Shown: positions 11,370 through 24,300 of the stretch, piece by piece
How positions within the stretch are numbered: the first letter of the stretch is position 1
Layout of the letters: the number at the start of each line of letters is the position of its first letter
DNA from: Sipunculus nudus
Taxonomy: Eukaryota; Annelida; Sipuncula; Golfingiida; Sipunculidae
Reading direction: 5' to 3'
NCBI GenBank assembly: GCA_026874595.1
Contig: CM049313.1
Coordinates: 31,990,008-32,054,007 of the forward strand
Length of the DNA stretch: 64,000 nt
The notes under the pieces: model-generated
The model's database searches: none
Told to the model about the DNA's origin: nothing
Seen by the model: the letters and a program-made list of their open reading frames with translations, nothing else
Position numbers and translations under genes: made by a program

Positions 11370-11990
11370 CCCTGTTGTGTCTGTCCATTATCCTCTCAGC
11401 TGGTCAGCATTCTAACCATTCATTGTTCTCTTAGCTGGTCAATGGTCTGACCATTCATTTTACTCTTAGCTGGTCAGCATTCTAACCATTCATTGTCCTC
11501 TTAGCTGGTCAATGGTCTGGCCATCCATTTTCCTCTCAGCCGGTCAATGGTCTGACCTTCCTCTGTCCTCTCAGCTGGTCAATGGTCTGACCATTCATTT
11601 TCCTTTCAGCTGGTCAGCATTCTAACCATTCATTGTCCTCTTAGCTGGTCAGTGGTCTGACATTTCATTTTCCTCTCAGCCGTTCAATGGTCTGACCTTC
11701 CATTTTCCTCTCAGCCATTCAATGGTCTGACCTTCCATTGTCCTCTCAGCCTGTCATTGGTCTGACCTCCCATTGTCCTCTCAGCCGGTCAAAGGTCTGA
11801 GTACTCTGACCATCTGTTGACCCCTCAGGAGGTAAGTTGTCTGGCCATCCATTGTCCTCTCAGCCAGTTGGCAGTCTGACCATCCATTTTCCTCTAAGCG
11901 AATCAGTTGTCTGGCCATCCATTGTCCTCTAAGCCTATCAGTGGTCTGGCCATCCATTGGCCTCTCAGCCGGTCAGTGGTACAATGGCAT
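11370..11990 (+). repeat. 35-bp minisatellite in intron 2
   Basis: About 17 copies of a unit reading roughly 'TCCTCTCAGCTGGTCAATGG' followed by 'TCTGACCATTCAT'. The spacing of TCCTCT is 35-36 bp. Unit variants (GGTCAGCATTCTAACC against GGTCAATGGTCTGACC) recur in alternating order at the 5' side, indicating duplication of pairs. Every unit includes CTCTCAG, a CAG preceded by pyrimidines, on the coding strand of the host gene. Confidence 0.85.
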
Positions 11991-12489
11991 CACTGATTAT
12001 ACCTTTCATGCTGTTTTATGGACTGCTTTCATAAATCATGTGCCTTTTGCCCTTGGATAGGTTTGTCAGCTTTGTGAGACTTGAGCCGCCACCTAAAAAA
12101 ATCATTTTTCTGAAGACAAACAGAAAGCACTTTTTGTACTGGTTGAACCATATATTTTCCATTTTACTACAAATTTGATTTAATATGCTTCAATCAGACC
12201 TACTGCCCTCCTGAAAAGTTCAAACAATTTGGCCAATAAATTTCTTCCAAAATTATAGTTTTTTGGAAGTTCATTGCAGTCATTTTAGTTTGAGTAAAAA
12301 TACATACAAAAAGAGCCATTTTTTTATCAATTGATGCCTGATTTTGGTTGTTGCATAGGAATGATGATGATAATTGGTATCACACATTTTCTTATGATAG
12401 GTAAATACAGTTGTGTCATAGCTTAGCAGAATTTTTTTTTAATTTAAAACATATAATACATTCAACAGTGTACATTGTACATCATGACA

Positions 12490-12650
12490 GTTTGTAGACA
12501 ATGGCAATGTACAAGTCATACATGTATACAGATACAAAAAACAAAGGTACATTACAGAAATAAAACTGTACAAGTCATACATGTATACAGATACAAATAA
12601 CAAAGGTACAATACAGATACAAATAACAAAGGTACATTACAGGAATAAAA
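12490..12650 (+). repeat. Short tandem repeat in intron 2, about 58-bp unit
   Basis: 'TACAAGTCATACATGTATAC' plus 'AGATACAAAAAACAAAGGTACA' occurs at about 12508 and 12567. A shorter 29-bp piece (AATACAGATACAAATAACAAAGGTAC) is repeated after it. No further structure was seen. Confidence 0.7.
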
Positions 12651-13085
12651 CTGTTCTTGAAAATTTAAATGTGGGTTGAATATGTTGTCATCGTAATATT
12701 GTATTATTCATAATATATATGTATGTTTTAAAAGCTTATCCACTTTTGTGTCACCATTTTACACTTCATCCTTGCAATAAGTACTTCCATATAATGAGCT
12801 TGTGTGACATAGCTTATATATAGAGAATGTTTGTAATTTCCCTGTACATTTACAGGACAGAAAAAATGTTTGTATGAATAGCAAGTACAGCAGAAATTGC
12901 CTCATCCATGTTTGTTTAGTATCACCATTTGAAAACAAAACAAACGTTTTATGAAGAGCTTTAAATATTTGAATGTTTACAGTTTAAAATTTGCTTCAGT
13001 GAATCAGTTTGCAATTGTGCATGCGACCATTACTTTTTTTTCATATTGTTAAGTATTAAGTCAGAGTGTCACAGGCCATGCTCAG

Positions 13086-13114
13086 CAGCTGAGTGCTATG
13101 ACCCATTGGTGTTT
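13086..13114 (+). mobile_element. HINE 3' terminus remnant next to the exon 3 acceptor
   Basis: CAGCTGAG (13086-13093), then TGACCCATTGGT (13099-13110) and GTTTT, match the 3' terminus CAGCTGAGCGTCATGACCC / ATGGGTCACTTGTT seen at full-length elements (e.g. 21178-21211). The pyrimidine tract TTTTATTTTTCAG of exon 3 starts at the last bases of this terminus. No matching 5' end was found in intron 2, so the rest of the element appears lost or too diverged. Confidence 0.6.
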
Positions 13115-13124
13115 TATTTTTCAG

Positions 13125-13233
13125 GGGGGCCTTGCTTGGAATACAACAGATCGAACAGTTGTACTTACAGATCAGCATCTTGTATGCACTTTGTGATCTG
13201 TCAAGGTTTAACAAGGCCCAGGTATCTAAACAG
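13125..13233 (+). CDS. Internal exon 3 of the unrecognised helical protein
   Basis: The acceptor is GTTTTATTTTTCAG and the donor is GTATGTGA. The first base joins the GG of exon 2; 36 codons follow in frame: GALLGIQQIEQLYLQIS... to RFNKAQVSKQ, ending in phase 0. The exon opens with five G residues, so an error in that run would shift the frame. As written, the frame is intact across both junctions. The heptad-like spacing in IQQIEQLYLQISILYAL suggests a long amphipathic helix. No family recognised. Its acceptor is unusual in lying against a transposon terminus. Confidence 0.83.
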
Positions 13234-13289
13234 GTATGTGAGATAAAGCTGTAATAACATGATGTATACATATAAAGCACCACACGGTT

Positions 13290-13710
13290 TAATGCCATCC
13301 TACAGATATGCTACCAATAAACTTCAGAGGTATCTGCAACTAAGAACACTCCGTTCACAACATCACTGGCTGTTGACGATGCCATAGGTGAGAATGGTCA
13401 CTTAAGGGGACGAGTGTTTCAGTAGATTTGTGGAACAATTTACCAGTAGATATTAAATGTGATGAAACTATTAATAATTTTTAAAGAGAGTAAAATCATA
13501 GCTTTCAAATTTAGCATTTAATTTGGGATATGACTCCTCCATTACTTGTACCATTATAATATTGTATATTTTAATAATTTGATGGTTTTATGTGTGCATA
13601 GTAAGGACTTTTAGGTATTATTTTTAATGTTCTAGGGTCTTAGTATAAAGCATCTTAGAGCAGTTCTTTGGATAAGGTGCTATATAAATAATGCATAATA
13701 TCAATAATAC
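13290..13710 (+). pseudogene. 3' remnant of a non-LTR retrotransposon (LINE), broken
   Basis: At 13428-13481 one frame reads LWNNLPVDIKCDETINNF, the well-known motif near the C-terminus of many LINE ORF2 proteins (LWNxLPxDI...). Upstream, in another frame, TLRSQ (around 13345) and GDxCFS (around 13408) fit the sequence that normally precedes it. Stops and at least one frameshift (a T run at 13479-13483) break the frame. The following untranslated tail contains 'TATAAAGCATCTTAGAGCA' and 'AAGGTGCTATATAAAT' near 13640-13690, like the 3' tails of invertebrate LINEs. The clade cannot be told from this fragment. Confidence 0.7.
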
Positions 13711-15683
13711 CGTTGATCCCCTTTTTATCACCGCGGCCTTAAAAGAATCTTAAATTTGAAAATCTGGACTTTTTTTCTGAACTCACCTTGCAACCATAAA
13801 TAGATAGTTTATCTGAAATGAACTGTGAGAAGACCATATGCCCAGCTACTTCACTCCTTTGGGCAATAATAGAAGATCAAGCACACCACAGAGGAATTAC
13901 TCTTCTTATTCACAGAATTGTTGTATGAATTGTATAGTCTAAATGTTCAAATAATATACAATAATTATTTGCATACAAATTGTCACTTTAAACTATTAAA
14001 ATTGAAAGTAACATCACTGATTACGAGATTATTCATGGTGAGGACTGGTGGTGACATCTGTTAGAAAACATGGTTAATTACCGATCAACCTTACATTATT
14101 TGACAGGACTGGATTGCCTATTTTATCTCATATTCAATATTATTTGTTTATAAAAAGTATTCAGAAAATCATAATATTTGATTTAGAACACTATAAAATC
14201 TCTATGATTGTTCAAATTTAGCAATAAATTTATTGATAATTTTAAAAAAAATTTCTGACACATGTACTTCCATATTGAATAGCCCTCATGTCACGTTTCT
14301 GTCAACCTTCATCCTCGAATGTGTATAGCCTGGTCATTTACTTTTGGTTAATCTTTGTTTTTTTTTATTTTAATTCACAGATATATTGTATGCTTTAAAG
14401 TACTGTGAGAGGGGAAACCAACTTGTTGATATAAATGGTAGAACATGTCAACACGGCCGATGGACTTTGGCGAATAAACATATTTTATAGGCTTCATATG
14501 CTGTGCTGTATGCTTGCTTGCGACTGATTTTCCATTATATTTTTGAAAAAATGTTCCGCTGATCGATTCAAGCCACTGTATATTTTAATTCTTAAAGTAA
14601 TATTTAAAATCTTAATCTATGATGAAAATTCTCTTTACTTGAATTACTAAGAAAAATTGAATCATTTTCATACTGGTTACTGCAGAATTATCATTGTCAC
14701 ATTGTACGTTGGTACATCACTCAATGTCACTTCTTGCTGGTGCTTTTAAAAACATAGCCAGTCAACTGAATTAAATATCAAAATAACTGCAGTTACCTTG
14801 TTGAGATATGCGCGTATAAGAAACATAATGCGTGAAAACTCATAATTTTAGGGTGAAATTAAAGTGGCAGGTAGAGGTAAGCAATTTTTTCCTGAAGAAA
14901 GTTTCAGTGTGGCTATCATCTGTCCAGACAGGGTTCAGAATGGGTGGCTGTTCTATTTACCACCTACCATGTACAGCTGTTCAAAATACTCTTAGAAGAA
15001 CACCTGGGTGTTTCAGCACATGGTGCACTTAAACTTGATTTAAAAACGATCATCAGCCATGGTTCAACTTATTACAATGTCAGCTTTTTATTCATTTTAC
15101 TTTTTTAAACAAATAAACCTTGCTAAATAATGCCACAAATGAGTTTATAGTAGGCATTTATTTAAATTTTGCTTGACCATGCCCAAGAAAGTGGGCCGTT
15201 GTGTGGTACAGCAGAGGTGTTTTAAACATATAATTTGGTGACAATTACCAAGGTTTCTTATAACAAGTTATAAATTGTACAAAAGATTAACATTTCAAGG
15301 TTCTACATTTTTTAAGTTTTATATGTATACCAGGAGCCGTGATTAAATAAGTGCACGTTGAAAATCTGACAGTTTCAGCAGTCTTAACCATCACATCTTT
15401 CCATAACTGATAAATGCCTGTTTGTTTAGGAGTTGTCACTTGTGCAAAATTCATTTGTAACATACAAAATTCATTTGTAACATACAGATATTTTGTCCCT
15501 ATCTCAAGAATTAATATATTTAATATACTTAATCTAGCAACATATTTAACCTCTGTAATCAATACTTTTTATTTAAGTCTGCATTAAAGCAGTTATGTCA
15601 TGATTTACCAGTATTTTGCTACATGCAGCTAATTATTGCTACCCTCAGGCCAGAGACAGAGTTTGGGTGCAGCCTTAAGGGAG
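13711..15683 (+). other. Anonymous intronic stretch
   Basis: No gene, element end or array was recognised. The only small structure noted is a 20-bp tandem duplication, CAAAATTCATTTGTAACATA, at about 15446-15485. Confidence 0.5.
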
Positions 15684-15779
15684 TTTTTAGCTCAGCTGAC
15701 TATAGGTCATCTGAGCTATAGCGATCACTCTTTGTCCGTCGTCCGTCCGGCCGTCTGGCCGTCCGGCCGTCTGTCCTTT

Positions 15780-17960
15780 AACAGGGCACAAATTGTAACC
15801 ACTGGACTAAGAACCTTGTAACTTGGGATTCTGAGAGGTCCATGAAAAATCTCCTTGGAAACCAGAAATTAGGTCTCTGTTACTCATATCCTTTGAGCTA
15901 TGGGGCCCCAAAGTACCCCCCAGAAAAGTAAAAAATTTCATACAAAAACTTCAATATCTCATTAACTACTTGACTGATGGTCATGATTTTTGGCATACAT
16001 ATCGATCATGAGATGTTCCATTACTTCCTGCAGACTGGTGGCGCCACCTGTATTTTTCGATTTTTTACGATTTTTTTTCTCTATTTTTGAGACCTTTAAA
16101 AATGTGAACATCTGTTAACAAGGCACAAATCGTAAAGACTGGACCTAGAATCTTAATTCTTGACACACTGAGAGGTCCATGAAAAATCTCCTAGGAAACC
16201 AGAAATTAGGTCTCTGTTACCCATATCCTTTGAGCCATGGGGCCCCAAAGTACCCCCCAGAATAGTCAAAAATTTCATACAAAAACTTCAATATCTCAAT
16301 AACTACATCACTGATGGTCATGATTTTTGGCATACATATTGATCATGAGATGTTCCATCAGTTCCTGCAGACTGGTGGCGCCACCTGTATTGTTCGATTT
16401 TTTACGATTTTTTCCTCTATTTTTTAGACCTTAAAGGATGCTGTCATCTGTTAACTTGGCACAAATAGAAACGACTGGACCAAAAATCTTCATTCTTAAC
16501 ACACTGAGAGAACTATGAAAAGTCCGTATGGAAACCAGAAATTAGGTCTCTGTTACCCTTATACTTCGAGCTATTGGGCCCCAAAGTACCCCCCAGGATA
16601 GTCAAAAATTTCATACAAAAACTTCAACATCTCATTAACTACATCACTGATGGTCATGATTTTTGGCATACTTATTGATCATGAGATGTTTCATCAGTTT
16701 CTGCAGACTGGTGGCGCCACTTGTATTTTTCAATTTTTACGAACTGTTTTCTCTATTTTTGAGACCTTTAAAAATGTGAACAGCTGTTAACAGGGCACAA
16801 AACATAAAGACTGGACCTAGAATCTTCATTCTTGACACACTGGGAGATCCATGAAAAATCTCCTTGGAAACCTGAAATTAGGTCTCTGTTACCCATATCC
16901 TTCAAGCTATGGGGCCACAAAGTACCCCCACAGAAAAGTAAAAAATTTCATACAAAAACTTCAATGTCTCATTAACTACATGACTGATGGTCATGATTTT
17001 TGGCATACATCTTGATCATGAGATGTTCCATCAGTTCCTGCAGACTGGTGGTGCCACCTGTATTTTTCGATTTTTTACGAATTGTTTTCTCTATTTTGAG
17101 ACCTTTAAAAATGTGAACATCTGTTAACAAGGCACAAATCGTAAAGACTGGACCTAGAATCTTAGTTCTTGACACACTGAGAGGTCCATGAAAAGTCTCC
17201 AGGGAAACGAGAAATTAGGTCTCTGTTACCCATATCCTTTGAGCTATGGGGCTCCAAAGTACCCCCAAGAATAGTAAAAAATTTCATACAAAAACTTCAA
17301 TATCTCAATAACTACATCACTGATGGTCATGATTTTTGGCATACATATTGATCATGAGATGTTCCATCAGTTCCTGCAGACTGGTGTTGCCACCTATATT
17401 GTTTCGATTTTTTTTACGATTTTTTCCTCTATTTTTGAGACCTTTAAGGATGCTGTCATCTGTTAGCGTGGCACAAATCATAAAGACTGGACCTAGAATC
17501 TTCATTCTCAACACACTGAGAGACCTATGAAAAGTCTCCATGTAAACCAGAAATTAGGTCTCTGTTACCCATATCCTTCGAGCTATGGGGCCCCGAAGTA
17601 CCCCCCAGAATAGTCAAAAGTTTCATACAAAAACTTCAATATCTCATTAACTACATCAATGATGATCATGATTTTTGGCATAGGTATTGATCATGGAGTG
17701 TTTCATCAGTTTATGCAGACTGGTGGTGCCACCTGTATTTGTTCGGGTTTTTTAAACAAATTTTTTCTCTATTTTTGAAACCTTTTAAGATATGAACATC
17801 TGTTAACAGGGCACAAATCATAAAGACTGGACCTAGAATCTTCATTCTTGACACACAGGGAGACCCATGAAAAGTCTCCATGGAATCCTGAAATAAGGTC
17901 TCTGTTACCCATATTCTTTATGCTGTATGACTCCAAAATACCCCCCCAGAATAATGGAAA
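15780..17960 (+). repeat. About 340-bp tandem core repeats of element B
   Basis: Roughly six and a half units. Each contains GGGCACAAATCGTAA, 'TTAGGTCTCTGTTACCCATA', 'GGGGCCCCAAAGTACCCCC', 'CTGATGGTCATGATTTTTGG' and 'CTGCAGACTGGTGGCGCCAC', then a T-rich tract with 'TCTATTTTTGAGACC'. The palindrome lies at about 16035, 16374, 16710, 17048, 17384 and 17722, a spacing of 336-339 bp. The same unit occurs in elements A (4908-6664) and H (54207-58695). Confidence 0.85.
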
Positions 17961-18179
17961 ATTTGATACAAAAACTGCAGTTTCTCACTAACTACAACAC
18001 GATTTTTCTGAAACTTACACCAATTATTGGGTCACATGTGAACTGGTGCCTAACCAATTTGCGTTGACCTCTGACCTTTCCTGTCTGCCCAGTGTCCATT
18101 TGTGCGTCTGTTTCATCACATAATCCCTCATATCTCAGGAACCGTTTGACCAATCAGGAAATAAAATTTATAGCTTTAT

Positions 18180-20930
18180 AACATACACAAAAAATGGTGG
18201 CGCCACCTGTAACCCTGTTTGCACAGTGTCCATCTGTTCATCTGCCTTGCGTTAAAATCACTCATATCTCTGCAGTGAATTGACTAATTCACCTGAAATT
18301 TGGCATGCTTATACATCCTGGATAGCTTTCTTGATTTTATGACAGGTGGAGCAACCTATAATCACGTTCACGCTGCAGACATCCAAGCTCATATCTTGGG
18401 AACTGTTTGACCTTTTAGGAAATAAAATTTATACAAATGTAGCCCTTGGAAAGCTTCATATCATACACAAAAAATGGTGGTGCCACCTGTAACCGTGTTT
18501 GCACAGTGTCCATCTGTTCATCTGCCTTGGGTTAAAATCACTCACGTCTCTGCAGTGAATTGACTAATTCACCTGAAATTCTGCATGCTTATACATCCTG
18601 GATAGCTTTCTTGATTTTATGACAGGTGGCGCCAACAAATATTTACGTTCATGCTGCAAACATCCAAGCTCATATCTCGGGAACCGTTTGACCGATCAGG
18701 AAATAAAATTTATACAAATGTAGCCCTTGGATAGGTTCATAACATACACAAAAAATGGTGGCGCCACCTGTAACCATGTTTGCACAGTGTCCATTTGTTC
18801 ATCTGCCTTGTGTTAAAATCACTCATATCTCTGCAGTGAATTGACTAATTCACCTGAAATTCGGCATGCCTATACATCCTGGATAGCTTTCTTGATTTTA
18901 TGACAGGTGGCACCACCTATATTCACGTTCACACTGCAGACATCCAAGCTCATAACTTGGGAACCGTTTGACAGATCAGGAAATAAAATTTATACAAATG
19001 TAGCCCTTGGATAGCTTCATAACATAAACAAAAAATGGTGGTGCCACCTGTAACCATGTTTGCACAGTGTCCATCTGTTTATCTGCCTTGGGTTAAAATC
19101 ACTCATATCTCTGCAGTGAATTGACTAATTCACCTGAAATTCCGCATGCGTATACATCCTGGATAGCTTTCTTGATTTTATGACAGGTGGCGCCAACAGA
19201 TATTTACATTCATGCTGCAGACATCCAACCTCATATCTCGGGAACCGTTTGACCGATCAGGAAATAAAATTTATATAAATGTAGCCTTTGGAAAGGTTCA
19301 TAACATACATAAAAAATGGTGGCGCCACCTGTAACCATGTTTGCACAGTGTCCATTTGTTCATCTGCCTTGTGTTAAAATCACTCATATCTCTGCAGTGA
19401 ATTGACTAATTCACCTGAAATTCGGCATGCTTATACATCCTGGATAGCTTTCTTGATTTTATGACAGGTGGCGCCACCTAAATTCATGTTCACGCTGCAG
19501 ACATCCAAGCTCATATCTTCAGAACCGTTTGACCGATCAGGGAAAAAAATAATTACAAATGTAGCCCTTGGATAGTTTTATAACATACACAAAAAATGGT
19601 GGCCCCACCTGTGACCATGTTTGCACAGTGTCCATCTGTTCATCTGCCTTGGGTTTATATCACTCATATTTCTGCAGTGAATTGACTAATTCACCTGAAA
19701 TTCGGCATGCGTATACATCCTGGATAGCTTTCTTGATTTTATGACAGGTGGCACCACCTTCACTATAGTTTACGCTGCAGACATCCAAGCTCATATCTCG
19801 GGAACCGTTTGACTGATTGATCCAAAATTTTGCATGTGTATAGATCTCACATAAGTCTTTATCATACACAAAACTGGAGGGGCCACCTGCAACCATTTTT
19901 GCACTTTTTGCACAGCGTCTGTCTGTTTGTCTGCTGAGGCCTAAAATCACTCATTTCTCTGTAGTGGTTTGACATAACTGCCTAAAATTTTGCAGGTTTA
20001 TACATCCTGGACAGCTTTCTTGATTTTATGACAGGTGGCGCCACCTACATTCTAGTTAATGCTGCACACATCCAAGCTCATATCTCAGGAACTGTTTGAC
20101 TGATCAGGAAATAAAATTTATACAAATGTAGCCCTTGGATAGCTTTATAACATACACAAAAAATGGTGGCGCTACCTGCAATCATTTTTGCACAGAGCTG
20201 TCTGTTTGTCTGTTTAGGCCTAAAATCACTCATTTCTCTGTAGTGGTTTGACATAACTGCCTAAAGTTTTGCAGGTTTATACATCCTGGACAGCTTTCTT
20301 GATTTTATGACAAGTGGCGCAACCTAAATTCTAGTTAACGCTGCACACATCCAAGCTCATATCTCAGGAACAGTTTGACTGATTGGGCCAAAATTGTGTA
20401 TGTGTTTAGATCTCACATAGGTCTTTATCATACAAAACTGGAGTTGCCACCTGCAACCATTTTCGCACAGCGTCTGTCTGTTTGTCTGCCATGGGATAAT
20501 GTCACTCATATCTCGGCAGTGGTTTGACGTATCTGCCTAAAATTTTGCAGCTTTATACATCCTGGATAGCTTTCTTGATTTTATGACAGGTGGCGCCACC
20601 TAAATTCTAGTTAACGCTGCACACATCCAAGCTCATATCTCAGGAACCGTTTGACTTATTGGGCCAAAATTGTGTATGTGTTTAGATCTCACATAGGTCT
20701 TTATCATACACAAAACTGGAGGGGTCACCTGCAATCATATTTGCACAGCGTCTGTCTGTTTGTCTGCCGTGGGCTATAATCACTCATACACATGTAGTGG
20801 TTTGACTTTTCTGCCTAAAATTTCGCATATGTATACAACTTGAACAGCTTTCTGGATTTGTAGTAGGTGGCACAACCTACATACGCATTCAGGCTGCAGA
20901 CATTCATGCTAATATGCAACATACCTCACT
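18180..20930 (+). repeat. About 281-bp tandem core repeats of element B
   Basis: GCACAGTGTCC or its variant GCACAGCGTCT recurs at 18231, 18501, 18782, 19062, 19343, 19623, about 19912, about 20191, 20466 and 20741. The period is mostly 280-281 bp. Each unit carries two GGTGGCGCCACC-type palindromes about 140-150 bp apart, one before 'TGTAACCATGTTTGCAC' and one after 'TTGATTTTATGACA'. The units from about 19800 to the end form a more diverged subgroup (CTGTCTGTTTGTCTGC). Confidence 0.85.
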
Positions 20931-21339
20931 CTATTTCCCCTTGCCACTCAATCCATGCCTCACTTCACCCGTTCCACTCTGATTTTGGCGGATACACATA
21001 GTCACTTGTGGGCTACCTATGTTCTAGTTTTTAAAGTTTACACATTTTTTCCCTATTTATAGATATATAAATACAGACTTAATCTTGGTCTGTTGGTTAA
21101 TCTGTTTGATGCTTCAGTTGAATGAGCATATACTACCATTCTGATGATAAAATTTCCTTTTGTGAATCTCTTCCCAGTCAGCTGAGCGTCATGACCCATG
21201 GGTCACTTGTTGGTATTTGAACCTTAGTCGGAGCTACTTTAAGGGACCTTGCAAACTCAGGGTGTGACTATAAATAGTCATGAGGGCATAAAAAGAGGAT
21301 TTATGGTAATACTTAAAATAACCTAACCATAATGGCAAG

Positions 21340-24300
21340 AAGGTTCACATTTCTACTCTGACAGGTATGGCAGGATGGTACACATTTCTACCCAAACAGG
21401 TAGGGCAGGAAGGTACACACCTCTACCCTAACAGGTAGGGTGGGAAGGTACACACCTCTACCCTAACAGGTAGGGTGGGAAGGTACACACCTCTACCCTA
21501 ACAGGTAGGGCGGGAAGGTACACACCTCTACCCTAACAGGTAGGGCGGGAAGGTACACACCTCTACCCTAACAGGTAGGGCAGGATGGTACACATTTCTA
21601 CCCTAACAGGTAGGGCAGGATGGTACACATTTCTACCTTAACAGGAAGGGCTGGAAGGTACACCTTTCTACCCTAACAGGTAGGGTGGGAAGGTACACAC
21701 CTCTACCCTAATAGGTAGGGCGGGAAGGTACACACCTCTACCCTAACAGGTAGGGTGGGAAGGTACACACCTCTACCCTAACAGGTAGGGCAGGATGGTA
21801 CACACTTTTCCCCTAACAGGTAGGGCAGGAAGGTACACATTTCTGCCCTAACAGGTAGGGCAGGAAGATACACATTTCTACCTTAACAGGTAGGGCAGGA
21901 AGGTACACATTTCTACCCAAACAGGTAGGGCAGGAAGGTACACACCTCTACCCTAACAGGTAGGGTGGGAAGGTACACACCTCTACCCTAACAGGTAGGG
22001 TGGGAACGTACACACCTCTACCCTAACAGGTAGGGCAGGATGGTACACACTTTTCCCCTAACAGGTAGGGCAGGAAGGTACACATTTCTGCCCTAACAGG
22101 TAGGGCAGGAAGGTACACATTTCTACCTTAACAGGTAGGGCAGGAAGGTACACATTTCTACCCAAACAGGTAGGGCAGGAAGGTACACACCTCTACCCTA
22201 ACAGGTAGGGTGGGAAGGTACACACCTCTACCCTAACAGGTAGGGCAGGAAGGTACACACCTCTACCCTAACAGGTAGGGTGGGAAGGTACACACCTCTA
22301 CCCAAACAGGTAGGGTGGGAAGGTACACATTTCTGCCCTAACAGGTAGGGCAGGAAGATACACATTTCTACCTTAACAGGTAGGGCAGGAAGGTACACAT
22401 TTCTACCCAAACAGGTAGGGCAGGAAGGTACACACCTCTACCCTAACAGGTAGGGTGGGAAGGTACACACCTCTACCCTAACAGGTAGGGTGGGAACGTA
22501 CACACCTCTACCCTAACAGGTAGGGCAGGATGGTACACACTTTTCCCCTAACAGGTAGGGCAGGAAGGTACACATTTCTGCCCTAACAGGTAGGGCAGGA
22601 AGGTACACATTTCTACCCTAACAGGTAGGGCGGGATGGTACACATTTCTACCCTAACAGGTAGGGCAGGATGGTACACATTTCTACCCTTACAGGTAGGG
22701 CAGGAAGGTACACACCTCTACCCTAACAGGTAGGGTGGGAAGGTACACACCTCTACCCTAACAGGTAGGGCAGGATGGTACACATTTCTCCCCTAACAGG
22801 TAGGGCGGGAAGGTACACACCTCTACCCTAACAGGTAGGGCGGGAAGGTACACATTTCTACTTTAACAGGTAGGACAGGAAGGTACACACCTCTACCCTA
22901 ACAGGTAGGGCGGGAAGGGACACATTTCTACCCTAACAGGTAGGGCGGGAAGGTACACACCTCTACCCTAACAGGTAGGGCGGGAAGGTACACATTTCTA
23001 CTTTAACAGGTAGGACAGGAAGGTACACATTTCTACCCTAACAGGTAGGGCGGGAAGGGACACATTTCTACCCTAACAGGTAGGGCGAAAGGTACACACC
23101 TCTACCCTAACAGGTAGGGCGGGAAGGTACACATTTCTACCCTAACAGGTAGGGCAGGATGGTACACATTTCTACCCTAACAGGTAGGGCAGGAAGGTAC
23201 ACACCTCTACCCTAACAGGTAGGTTGGGAAGGTACAAACCTCTACCCTAACAGGTAGGGCAGGATGGTACACATTTCTACCCTAACAGGTAGGGCAGGAT
23301 GGTACACATTTCTACCTTAACAGGAAGGGCTGGAAGGTACACCTTTCTACCCTTACAGGTAGGGCGGGAAGGTACACATTTCTACCCTAACAGGTAGGGT
23401 GGGAAGGTACACATTTCTACCCTAACAGGTAGGGCAGGAAGGTGGGCAGGAAGGTACACTTTTCTCCCCTAACAGGTAGGGCAGGAGGGTACACATTTCT
23501 ACCCTAACAGGTAGGGCAGGAAGGTACACATTTCTACCCTAACAGGTAGGGCAGGAAGGTACACATTTCTACCCTAACAGGTAGGGCGGGAAGGTACACA
23601 TTTCTACCCTAACAGGTAGGGTGGGAAGGTACACACCTCTACCCTAACAGGTAGGGTGGGAAGGTACACACCTCTACCCTAACAGGTAGGGTGGGAAGGT
23701 ACACACCTCTACCCTAACAGGTAGGGCGGGAAGGTACACACCTCTACCCTAACAGGTAGGGCAGGATGGTACACATTTCTACCCTAACAGGTAGGGCAGG
23801 AAGGTACACATTTCTACCCTAACAGGTAGGGTGGGAAGGTACACACCTCTACCCTAACAGGTAGGGCAGGATGGTACACATTTCTACCCAAACAGGTAGG
23901 GCAGGATGGTACACATTTCTACCCTAACAGGTAGGGCAGGAAGGTACACACCTCTACCCTAACAGGTAGGGCAGGAAGGTACACACCTCTACCCTAACAG
24001 GTAGGGCAGGAAGGTACACATTTCTACCCAAACAGGTAGGGCAGGAAGGTACACACCTCTACCCTAACAGGTAGGGCAGGAAGGTACACACCTCTACCCT
24101 AACAGGTAGGGTGGGAAGGTACACATTTCTACCCTAACAGGTAGGGTGGGAAGGTACACACCTCTACCCTAACAGGTAGGGTGGGAAGGTACACACCTCT
24201 ACCCTAACAGGTAGGGCAGGAAGGTACACATTTCTACCCAAACAGGTAGGGCAGGAAGGTACACACCTCTACCCTAACAGGTAGGGCAGGAAGGTACACA

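Larger units (their letters stand above)
11213..13124 (+). other. Intron 2 (1,912 bp)
   Basis: GT...AG intron, phase 2. It holds a 35-bp minisatellite (11370-11990), a small 58-60-bp tandem repeat (12490-12650), otherwise anonymous AT-rich DNA, and a HINE terminus touching the acceptor (13086-13114). Confidence 0.75.
15684..21211 (+). mobile_element. HINE/pearl-type element B, 5.5 kb, complete at both ends
   Basis: The 5' end TTTTTAGCTCAGCTGAC (15684 on) forms a hairpin with AGTCATCTGAGCT-type sequence; a GTCC/GGCC microsatellite follows (15735-15778). Two tandem cores follow: about 340-bp units to about 17960, then about 281-bp units from about 18180. The 3' end has TCAGCTGAGC (21178-21187), reverse complement of GCTCAGCTGA in the 5' end, then the palindrome TGACCCATGGGTCA (21192-21205) and CTTGTT (21206-21211). 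This layout of subterminal inverted repeats, microsatellite, tandem core and 3' hairpin is described for Helentron-associated interspersed elements, including bivalve pearl. No Rep/helicase frame is present, so it is non-autonomous. Confidence 0.78.

Noticed and set aside
13125-13246. Alternative frame through exon 3 (start at 13046)
   Set aside because: It would ignore the acceptor and the phase supplied by exon 2; the chosen frame is the only one consistent with exons 2 and 4.
14832-15032. Possible extra exon in intron 3
   Set aside because: No acceptor with a pyrimidine tract and no donor enclose a phase-0 segment that is a multiple of three; the frame looks random.
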